Shown in pieces: positions 57,729-64,000 of a stretch of 64,000 nucleotides of DNA. Numbering within the stretch: the stretch's first letter is position 1; every line of letters starts with the position of its first letter. The notes under the pieces were generated by a model. It was not told the origin of the DNA, did not search any database, and saw only the letters and a list, made by a program, of their open reading frames with translations. This DNA comes from Burkholderia cepacia ATCC 25416. GTDB lineage: Bacteria > Pseudomonadota > Gammaproteobacteria > Burkholderiales > Burkholderiaceae. Where the stretch lies: contig NZ_CP012982.1 of NCBI RefSeq assembly GCF_001411495.1, positions 1,302,001 to 1,366,000 of the forward strand, in the 5' to 3' direction. The translations under genes were made by a program, and so were the position numbers.

Positions 57729-59048
57729 TCACGCTGTCGCCAACGCGTCCTGCGGCGCGGGCAGCCGGTTCGCCACGAGCACCGCGGCGCCCGCGACCAG
57801 CAGCGCGACCATGACCAGCAGGCCGGCTGCCATGCTGCCCGTCGCCGAGTGGATCGCACCGATGATGGTCGGGCTCAGGAAGCCGCCGATCAGGCCGATC
57901 GTATTGATCAGCGCGATGCCGCCGGCGGCCGCGTCGCCCTTCAGGTATTGCGACGGAATCGCCCAGAACACCGTGTACGCGGCCCAGATCATCGACGTGG
58001 CGATCGTCATGCCGACCAGTGAAATGACGAGATTGCCGTTGGCCGTCGTCGCCACGGCCAGCGCGATCGCGCCGATCAGGGCCGGCACGGCGCTGTGGAA
58101 ACGACGTTCGCCGCGGCGGTCCGACCGGCGGCCGATGACGATCATCGCGATCGCGGCGCAGACGTACGGGATCATCGAGTACAGCCCGATCTGCATCGTG
58201 TCGGTCACGCCGTCGGCCTTGAGGATCGACGGCAGCCAGAAACTCACCGCGTAGATCCCGCAGATGATCGTGAAGTACGCGAACGCCAGCAGGTACACGC
58301 GCGGGTCGCGCAACACCTGTCCGAACGAGTGATGACCGGCGCCGGGTGCGTGCAGCTCGGCGGCGAGCATGCGCTTCTCGTCGTCGGTCAGCCAGGTCGC
58401 GTCGGCCGGCCGGTCGGACAGGACCTTGAGTGCGAGCGCGCCGAGCAGCACGCACGGCAGGCCTTCGACGATGAACATCCACTGCCAGCCGGCCAGGCCG
58501 TGGGCACCGGACAGCCCGGTCATCAGCCACGCCGACAGCGGCGAGCCGAAGGCGCCGCCGATCGGGCCCGCGAGCATCACGACCGCCATCACGCCGGCCA
58601 TGCGGCGCTGGCCATACCAGTAGGTCAGGTAAAAGATCATCCCCGGCGCGAAGCCGGCCTCGAACACGCCGAGCAGGAAACGCATCCCGTAGAAGGTGGT
58701 CTCGTTGTGGACGAACATCATGCCCGCCGAGGTCAGGCCCCACAGCACCATGATTCGGCTGATGGTCTTGCGTGCGCCGATCCGCGGCAGCAGCAGGTTG
58801 CTCGGGATCTCGAACAGCACGTAGCCGAGAAAGAAGATGCCCGCGCCCAGCCCGTACACCGCATCGGAGATGCCCAGGTCGCTCTGCATCGAGAGCTTGG
58901 CGAACCCGATATTCACGCGATCGAGATAGGCGAACGTGTAGCAGAGCAGCAGAAAAGGCAGCAGGCGCCAGTTCAGCTTGCGATACAGGGCCTGATGCGC
59001 CGGGCTGTCGGGCGCGACCGGGTCTTGAGGGGATGGAATGGCGGACAT
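57729..59048 (-). CDS. MFS transporter, anion:cation symporter (ACS) type
   Basis: A 439-residue major facilitator of the ACS family (tartrate, phthalate or allantoate-type transporters). The family start [30 protein letters not shown] is near residue 20, with twelve hydrophobic spans and a central loop near 215. It imports an organic anion with a proton. Together with the M81 peptidase gene it is divergent from a LysR gene. The ATG at 59048 is used; a longer ORF begins before the LysR operator. Confidence 0.9.
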   Translation of the reverse strand: MSAIPSPQDPVAPDSPAHQALYRKLNWRLLPFLLLCYTFAYLDRVNIGFAKLSMQSDLGISDAVYGLGAGIFFLGYVLFEIPSNLLLPRIGARKTISRIMVLWGLTSAGMMFVHNETTFYGMRFLLGVFEAGFAPGMIFYLTYWYGQRRMAGVMAVVMLAGPIGGAFGSPLSAWLMTGLSGAHGLAGWQWMFIVEGLPCVLLGALALKVLSDRPADATWLTDDEKRMLAAELHAPGAGHHSFGQVLRDPRVYLLAFAYFTIICGIYAVSFWLPSILKADGVTDTMQIGLYSMIPYVCAAIAMIVIGRRSDRRGERRFHSAVPALIGAIALAVATTANGNLVISLVGMTIATSMIWAAYTVFWAIPSQYLKGDAAAGGIALINTIGLIGGFLSPTIIGAIHSATGSMAAGLLVMVALLVAGAAVLVANRLPAPQDALATA

Positions 59049-59156
59049 GCGCTCTCCTTTAGGGCGTATTGCTTCGAATCCCGCATCGATGATCGACTCC
59101 GTTCGAATCGTCGAGGAGCCGAAAAAGCAGCGCAATAGCAACCTAAGCGAGTTATC

Positions 59157-59173
59157 GTTGCTCAACGAGCAAC
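59157..59173. promoter_or_regulatory. Candidate LysR operator, GTTGCTC-AAC-GAGCAAC
   Basis: A perfect 7-base inverted repeat with a 3-base centre, containing a T-N11-A element, as expected for LysR recognition. It lies in the divergent region between the MFS gene (start 59048) and the LysR gene (start 59200). Confidence 0.7.
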
Positions 59174-59199
59174 ACTTCAACGGCAAACGGACCGACACC

Positions 59200-60186
59200 A
59201 TGCGCGAACTGAACCAGCGCCGCCTGCGCTATTTCCATGAAGTCCTGACGCACGGCTCGATCCGCGGCGCGGCCGACAGCATCAACACGTCGCCGTCCGT
59301 CATCACGCGGCAGATCCGGCTGCTCGAGGAAGAAATCGGGGCGCCGCTGTTCGAGCGCCAGCCGCGCGGCGTCCGGCCGACCGAAGCCGCGGCGCACCTG
59401 CTCGAATACTGGCGCGGCTGCCGCTCCCAGCAGGAACTGTTCGAAGACCGCCTGCAGGCGCTGCACGGCCTGCAACACGGCCAGATCCGCCTCGCCACCA
59501 GCGAAGGCTATATCGACTGCCTGATGGACGAGGTGCTCACCGATTTTTGCGCGCGTTATCCGAAGCTCGACGTCACCGTCGATATCCTTCCGGTCAGCAC
59601 ATTGCTGCAGGAAGTCGCCGAGAGCCGCGCGCATATCGGCCTCGCCTACAATCCCCCGGCGCATCCGGATATCGAGTACGTCGCCACCGCGCCGCAGCCG
59701 GTGGTGGCGCTCGTGCATCCCGGGCACCCGCTCGCCGTGCGGGGCCGGCCCGTCGCGGTACACGAACTCGCCGGGTATCCGCTCGCGCTGATGCCGCCGG
59801 CGTTCGGTCTCGGGCAGGCCGTGCAGATGCTCGCCTATGCAGAGAACATCCAGCTCCACCCGACGCTGACCACCAACTCGCTGGCCGTGCTGCGCCACTT
59901 CGTCAGGCGCAACGACGGCGTCACGCTGCTCGCGGCGTTCGCGGCCTATCAGGAACTGGAGGCGGGAGAACTCGTCGCCGTTCCCGTCGCCCATCCGCTG
60001 CTCGAGGCAGCGAACGCGCGGCTGCTGGTCAAGGCCGGACGCACGCTCGGGGTGGCAGCCGATACGCTGCTGCGCGGCATCCTTCGGGACATGAAGATGT
60101 TTTCGGACGCGGGCGGGCGCAACGGCGGGACGACGGCGCGCGGCAAACCAGGCAAGCGTGCTGCCGTGCGTCGCGGCGGGCCATGA
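59200..60186 (+). CDS. LysR-type regulator of the MFS/M81 operon
   Basis: A 328-residue LysR regulator. The helix-turn-helix at residues 5-62 includes [27 protein letters not shown], followed by an effector domain (about 90-300). A basic Gly/Arg/Lys-rich tail of about 30 residues at the C-terminus is unusual and probably disordered. It is divergent from the MFS/M81 genes and a palindromic operator lies between them. The ATG at 59200 is chosen by homology. Confidence 0.92.
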   Translation: MRELNQRRLRYFHEVLTHGSIRGAADSINTSPSVITRQIRLLEEEIGAPLFERQPRGVRPTEAAAHLLEYWRGCRSQQELFEDRLQALHGLQHGQIRLATSEGYIDCLMDEVLTDFCARYPKLDVTVDILPVSTLLQEVAESRAHIGLAYNPPAHPDIEYVATAPQPVVALVHPGHPLAVRGRPVAVHELAGYPLALMPPAFGLGQAVQMLAYAENIQLHPTLTTNSLAVLRHFVRRNDGVTLLAAFAAYQELEAGELVAVPVAHPLLEAANARLLVKAGRTLGVAADTLLRGILRDMKMFSDAGGRNGGTTARGKPGKRAAVRRGGP

Positions 60187-60345
60187 ACGTCCCTGCTGAC
60201 GATGCAGCCTGCGTCCGCCGGCCGTCTCCAGGCGGCCGCCCCGGTTCGGGGCCGGGATCGAGCGGCGAGCGATTATCTGAGGAAACCGAAATTTCTCGAC
60301 GATTTCGTAAAGGTCGGGTTCGTCGCACGCGACGCGCGCCGCTCG

Positions 60346-61461
60346 TCACGCGCCGAGCAACATCCCCTTGCGCACCGGCACTGCGCCCGTCACGCGGCCG
60401 AGCGGTGCGCCGGCCGTGACGAAACGGATCGCGCGGCGCATGTAGAACACGCCGTCGGTCCCGCTCGAGATCGTCGTGATCGCATCGGTCAGCGGATCGA
60501 CGATGTCGAACAGCGGATCGCCGGCGCGGATCGTCGCGCCGATCGCCGCGCGGTGCACGAGGATCCCGCTCACCGGTGCGTAGAACTGCTCGCTGCCCGC
60601 GAGCGGCGTGGCCGGCGCGGCGAGCGGCGGCAGCGGCACGCGTTCGCCGCGTATCGCGCCGCGCCACACGAGATAGGCGACGAGCGCATCGGCATCGCGC
60701 TCCGCATGGTCGTACGTGACGTCGCGCTGCCCCCGGCACTCGACCGTCACGGCCACGGTGCCGGCCGCCATCGGCGTGCCGGCCGGCAAGTGCTGCCGCA
60801 ACTGCGACCACAGCAGATGATGCGCATCGTCGAACGCGTGCCCGCCCGAATCCTCGGCGAGCAGCGACACCTGCGCGCCGAGATAGCGCGCAAGCGGCTC
60901 GACTTGCGGCCACGCGGTATCGCTCGTGTACACGTGCATCACCGCTTCGAGCGAGCAATGCAGGTCGATCACGACGTCGGCGTCGAACGACAGCTTCAGC
61001 AGCGCCAGCTGAAGCGCATCGAATTCCGTACGCGGTGCGATATCGTCGAGCGCCGCGCCGACACATCCGCGCACGATCGCGCGATTGCATTCGCCGTCGT
61101 CGCCGAGCCGGTCGCGCGCACGCGCGGCGATGTCCGCGAGCGGCAGGAAGCCGCGATTGAAGTTGCGGCCGCTCGCAAGGTCGAAACGGCCGATGAACTG
61201 CCCGAGCAGATGATGATTGAGGCCGACCGGGTTCGCGACCGGCACGAGCACGATCTCGGCCGCGAGCCGGCCTTCGGCCTCGAGCTGCGCGAGACGCTGC
61301 TTCAGCACGAACGCCGCGAGCATCGCGGGCGTCTCGTCCGCGTGCAGCGCGGCCTGCAGGTAGATCTTGCGGCCGGTGCCGGCCGGCCCGAAATGAAAGC
61401 TCGTCAGCGTGCGCTGCGTGCCGATCGACGGCGACAGGAGTGGCGTGGTGCGAATCTGCAT
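60346..61461 (-). CDS. M14-type deacylase (succinylglutamate desuccinylase/aspartoacylase family)
   Basis: A 371-residue zinc-dependent hydrolase of the AstE/aspartoacylase branch of M14. It has zinc-ligand motifs HADETPAML (near residue 38) and VIDLHCS (near 160), the RNFNRGF substrate segment, and a C-terminal beta domain. Such enzymes remove acyl groups from N-acylated amino acids, as DoeB does in ectoine breakdown. The ATG at 61461 was preferred; the longer frame upstream runs into the next gene. It forms a pair with an amino-acid-binding protein gene 59 bases upstream, suggesting uptake then deacylation. Confidence 0.85.
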   Translation of the reverse strand: MQIRTTPLLSPSIGTQRTLTSFHFGPAGTGRKIYLQAALHADETPAMLAAFVLKQRLAQLEAEGRLAAEIVLVPVANPVGLNHHLLGQFIGRFDLASGRNFNRGFLPLADIAARARDRLGDDGECNRAIVRGCVGAALDDIAPRTEFDALQLALLKLSFDADVVIDLHCSLEAVMHVYTSDTAWPQVEPLARYLGAQVSLLAEDSGGHAFDDAHHLLWSQLRQHLPAGTPMAAGTVAVTVECRGQRDVTYDHAERDADALVAYLVWRGAIRGERVPLPPLAAPATPLAGSEQFYAPVSGILVHRAAIGATIRAGDPLFDIVDPLTDAITTISSGTDGVFYMRRAIRFVTAGAPLGRVTGAVPVRKGMLLGA

Positions 61462-61520
61462 CGAGGGTCTCGAACGGATGAAAACGGGGCCGCGGGTACA
61501 ACGGCGCGGTGGCTCGGCGC

Positions 61521-62294
61521 TCAGTCGCCGTACGGGTTGAAGTCGAAATACTTCTTCGCGATCCGGTCGTACGTACCGTCCTTCAGCATCGACGCGATCG
61601 CGCCGTCGATCGACGCCTTGAGCGCCGTATCCGACTGCCGCATGCCGATGCCGACGCCGCGATCGCCCATGTCGAGCGGCGCGCCGACGAACGCGAAACC
61701 GTTGCCCTTCGGCGTGCGCAGGAAGCCGTAGTCGGCTTCCACGGTGCCGAGCAGCGCCGCGTCGAGGCGGCCGTTGACGAGATCGGCGAACACGTCGTCC
61801 TGGCTCTTGTACGGCACCACGCTCACGCCGGCCGTCGCCCAGTGCGCGAGCGCCCACGATTCGAACTGCGTGCCCGACTGCACGCCGACACGCTTGCCGG
61901 CCAGCGACGCGGTCGTGCTGCCGAGGCCGCTCCCGGGCCGCGCGACGAGCCGCGACTTGAAGCGGAACAGCTTCGACGAGAACAGGATCTGCTTCTCGCG
62001 CTTGTCGGTGATCGCCATCGACGACAGGATCGCGTCAATCTTGCGCGCCTGCAGCGCGGGAATCATCCCGGAGAATTCGAGCTCGACCCACTGGCAGCGC
62101 AACTGCGCGCGGCGGCAGATCTCGTTGCCGAGATCGACGTCGAAGCCCTTCAGGCTGCCGTCGGGCGCTTTCGCACCCATCGGCGGATAGGTCGGATCGA
62201 TGCCGAGGCGCACGACGTGCGCGTCGAGTGCAAACGCGGACGTGGCAGCCCAGCCAAGGCACAGGGAAACGAGCGGGACGAGGATACGTTTCAT
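61521..62294 (-). CDS. Amino-acid ABC transporter substrate-binding protein
   Basis: A 257-residue periplasmic binding protein of the polar amino-acid family (SBP_bac_3). The signal peptide MKRILVPLVSLCLGWAATSAFA is followed by LDAHVVRLGIDPTYPPM, and the family stretches LKGFDVDLGNEICRRA and ILSSMAITDKREKQILFSS follow. The ATG at 62294 starts the signal peptide. No permease or ATPase gene is next to it in the window, so it must use a transporter encoded elsewhere or it serves as a receptor. It is the first gene of a pair with the M14 deacylase. Confidence 0.92.
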   Translation of the reverse strand: MKRILVPLVSLCLGWAATSAFALDAHVVRLGIDPTYPPMGAKAPDGSLKGFDVDLGNEICRRAQLRCQWVELEFSGMIPALQARKIDAILSSMAITDKREKQILFSSKLFRFKSRLVARPGSGLGSTTASLAGKRVGVQSGTQFESWALAHWATAGVSVVPYKSQDDVFADLVNGRLDAALLGTVEADYGFLRTPKGNGFAFVGAPLDMGDRGVGIGMRQSDTALKASIDGAIASMLKDGTYDRIAKKYFDFNPYGD

Positions 62295-62393
62295 GGTCGA
62301 CGGAGGACAGGAAGGAAGGCAAACGGCATCAGCCGGACTGCCTGCGATCGTAGGCGGCACGGGCCGCCGCCGGAACCATCGACTGCCTTATCA

Positions 62394-62412
62394 TGATCGG
62401 TATTTCCGATCA
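62394..62412. promoter_or_regulatory. Candidate LysR operator, TGATCGG-TATTT-CCGATCA
   Basis: A perfect 7-base inverted repeat with a 5-base AT-rich centre, between the binding-protein gene (start 62294) and the divergent LysR gene (start 62431). It ends only 18 bases before the LysR ATG, suggesting autoregulation as well as control of the neighbouring pair. Confidence 0.7.
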
Positions 62413-62430
62413 CCGGCCCCGCGCGTGCCC

Positions 62431-63351
62431 ATGGCGTTCACGCTCTCCCAGCTCCGCATCTTCCAGGCCGTCGTCGAGCACGGCAGCCTGCGCGCCGCCG
62501 CACGCGCGCTCGATCTCGCGCAGAGCGGCGTCACGCAGCAACTGCAGAGCCTCGAGGCGACGCTCGGCGCGACGCTGTTCACGCGCACCAATCGCGGGAT
62601 CGTGCCGACGGCCGTCGGCCGGCGGCTGCTCGCGCGCTCCGGTTCGATCCTCGGCGAATGCGAGCAGGTCGAGCGGGAGATCCGGCAGTTGAGCGGCGCG
62701 TACGAAGGCACCGTCACGCTCGGCCTCGTGGCCGAACCGCTGATCGACGCGTTCGCGCCCGTGCTGAGCGCGTTCCGCGCGCGCTTCGACAAGGTCGACG
62801 TGCATCTGCGCACCGGCACGTCGCGGATGATGATCGGCTGGCTGCGCGAAAGCGCGGTGGATTTCGCGATCGCACTCGTCGCGAAGCAGACCGACACGAC
62901 CGATCTCGCGGTCACGCCGCTGCGTGCTTCAGCGCCGGTGGTCGTGTGCCGCAACGGGCATCCGGCGATGCACGCAAAATCGCTCGCCGAACTGGCCGGT
63001 TACGCGTGGGTGTCGACGCGCTCGCCGAACCTGAGCGCCGACCCGGTCGTGAACCGGCTGCTCGCGTACTTCGACGCGCACGGCCAGCCGCCGCCGAGGA
63101 TTCTCGCGACCGTCGAAGGGATGTTCGAGACGCTGCAGATCGTCACGCAGACCGATTCCCTCGCGCTCGAAACCGAAGCCATCACGCGGCACGGGCCGTT
63201 CGCCGGCGCGCTCGCGAAGGTGCCCGTGCGCGAGCAGGCCGAATCGCAGGACATCTGCCTGCTGCAGCGCGCGGCCGTGCCGCTGACGCCGGCCGCGCAG
63301 GAACTCGCGACGATGCTCGCGTCGTACCTGAGGATGGTGCGCGGGCGGTAA
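62431..63351 (+). CDS. LysR-type regulator of the binding-protein/deacylase pair
   Basis: A 306-residue LysR regulator. The helix-turn-helix at residues 3-62 contains GSLRAAARALDLAQSGVTQQLQSLEATL, and the effector domain spans about 90-300. It resembles the TdcA/CbbR-like branch with a Gln-rich recognition helix. Divergence and a palindrome point to control of the amino-acid-binding protein and deacylase genes, and perhaps the MFS gene that follows. The ATG at 62431 is chosen by homology. Confidence 0.93.
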   Translation: MAFTLSQLRIFQAVVEHGSLRAAARALDLAQSGVTQQLQSLEATLGATLFTRTNRGIVPTAVGRRLLARSGSILGECEQVEREIRQLSGAYEGTVTLGLVAEPLIDAFAPVLSAFRARFDKVDVHLRTGTSRMMIGWLRESAVDFAIALVAKQTDTTDLAVTPLRASAPVVVCRNGHPAMHAKSLAELAGYAWVSTRSPNLSADPVVNRLLAYFDAHGQPPPRILATVEGMFETLQIVTQTDSLALETEAITRHGPFAGALAKVPVREQAESQDICLLQRAAVPLTPAAQELATMLASYLRMVRGR

Positions 63352-63392
63352 GCGCGTACTGCAGCCCGCCGCCCGCCTTGCTGTGCCGCGCG

Positions 63393-64000
63393 TCAGTCCA
63401 GCGACTCCCGGGCCGTCTCGCGCAGCATCGCGACCGCGATCAGCGACAGCACCACGCACGCGGCCACGTAGCCGGCCGGCGCGAGCTTGCTGCCGGTCGT
63501 CTTCACGAGCCAGGTCGCGATCAGCTGCGCGGTGCCGCCGAAGATCGTCACCGCGAGCGCATACGCGATCGAGATGCCGGTCGCGCGCACGTGGCGCGGC
63601 AGCGACTCGCACATCAGCGCCATTTCCGACGCCGAGCCGAGCGAATAGAACAGCAGCATCAACGCGGTCAGCGGCAGGATCACCGACAGCGTCGGGTGGT
63701 GGTTCATCAGCCAGAACGCCGGGAACAGCAACAGGACCAGCACGCCGCGGCCGACGAAGATCGGCAGGCGGCGGCTGCCGAGCCGGTCCGACAGCCAGCC
63801 GAACAGCGGGCACGTGACCAGCATCACGCAGCCCGACGCGACGCCGACGAACATCGACAGCTTCATCGGCAGCCCGAGCGTGTGGATCGCATAGGTCGGC
63901 ATGTAGAACGTCAGGATGTAGGTCGACACCGTGCCGCCCATCACCGTGAGCATCAGCAGCACCACCGTGCGCGTGTGCTTCGAGAACAGCTCGTGCAGCA
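63393..64000 (-). CDS. MHS-type MFS transporter, 3' part (runs off window)
   Basis: The C-terminal 200 or so residues of a major facilitator of the metabolite:H+ symporter (MHS) type, as in proline/betaine or citrate transporters. The coding sequence continues past the window edge at 64000, and its start is not seen. Visible features are GWLSDRLGSRRLPIFVGRG, the loop signature shared by MHS proteins, and about six hydrophobic spans including LPRHVRATGISIAYALAV. It is convergent with the LysR gene 41 bases away. The substrate is unknown, perhaps an organic acid or amino-acid derivative. Confidence 0.9.
   Translation of the reverse strand, partial: LHELFSKHTRTVVLLMLTVMGGTVSTYILTFYMPTYAIHTLGLPMKLSMFVGVASGCVMLVTCPLFGWLSDRLGSRRLPIFVGRGVLVLLLFPAFWLMNHHPTLSVILPLTALMLLFYSLGSASEMALMCESLPRHVRATGISIAYALAVTIFGGTAQLIATWLVKTTGSKLAPAGYVAACVVLSLIAVAMLRETARESLD

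Overview
This window looks like Burkholderia chromosomal DNA, probably from the B. cepacia complex. The base composition is very GC-rich with strong G/C third-position bias. The gene families and their order (llpE-ceoA-ceoB-opcM efflux operon, Aer-type receptors, DUF4148, gabR/gabT/gabD, H-NS-like protein) are typical of that genus. This assignment comes from reading the sequence, not from a database search. The window holds about 50 protein genes and no rRNA, tRNA or CRISPR array. It starts just downstream of a LysE-type exporter and ends inside an MFS transporter.

0.1-6.0 kb: a LysE/Lrp pair, then a leftward five-gene operon (COG0523 GTPase, folE2, queD-like, gamma carbonic anhydrase, dihydroorotase-like). 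This set matches the known bacterial low-zinc response, and a 37-bp imperfect palindrome that could bind Zur lies just upstream of the first gene. 6.2-13.3 kb: a secreted hypothetical protein, then a leftward sulfur-scavenging operon joining a MetQ/N/I-type importer to two flavin-type oxidoreductases and an unassigned protein. 13.3-18.8 kb: a 2-hydroxycarboxylate transporter with a sigma54 promoter and two upstream enhancer-like dyads, followed by a DctB/DctD-like two-component system that probably controls it.

19-25.8 kb: an alpha/beta hydrolase, a PACE efflux gene divergent from a LysR gene, and a LysR-controlled aldehyde dehydrogenase/CMD/quinone oxidoreductase operon ending at a strong terminator. 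25.8-33.9 kb: the CeoAB-OpcM multidrug efflux operon with its LysR regulator; LlpE in this operon has Asp at the expected Ser nucleophile position. 33.9-36.7 kb: a lower-GC patch with a catalytically broken IS110-like protein, an H-NS-like protein and an orphan response regulator, followed by 49-bp tandem repeats in front of a DUF4148 gene. 37-45.8 kb: a nucleoside permease family protein, LysE, SelD, an EamA transporter, and the gabR/gabT-gabD GABA degradation locus.

45.8-51.6 kb is the most unusual part. Two OmpA-like secreted proteins with a Cys-rich tail alternate with fragments and full copies of an Aer-type energy-taxis receptor. A block containing the OmpA-like gene and the Aer 3' end has been tandemly duplicated, one OmpA-like copy has a frameshift right after its start codon, and both full Aer genes have good sigma28 (flagellar) promoters. 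51.6-64 kb: a methyltransferase/GNAT pair, a DUF523 Fe-S protein, pcaF divergent from an IclR regulator, an M81 peptidase/MFS operon divergent from LysR, an M14 deacylase/amino-acid-binding-protein pair divergent from LysR, and the 3' part of an MHS-type MFS transporter.
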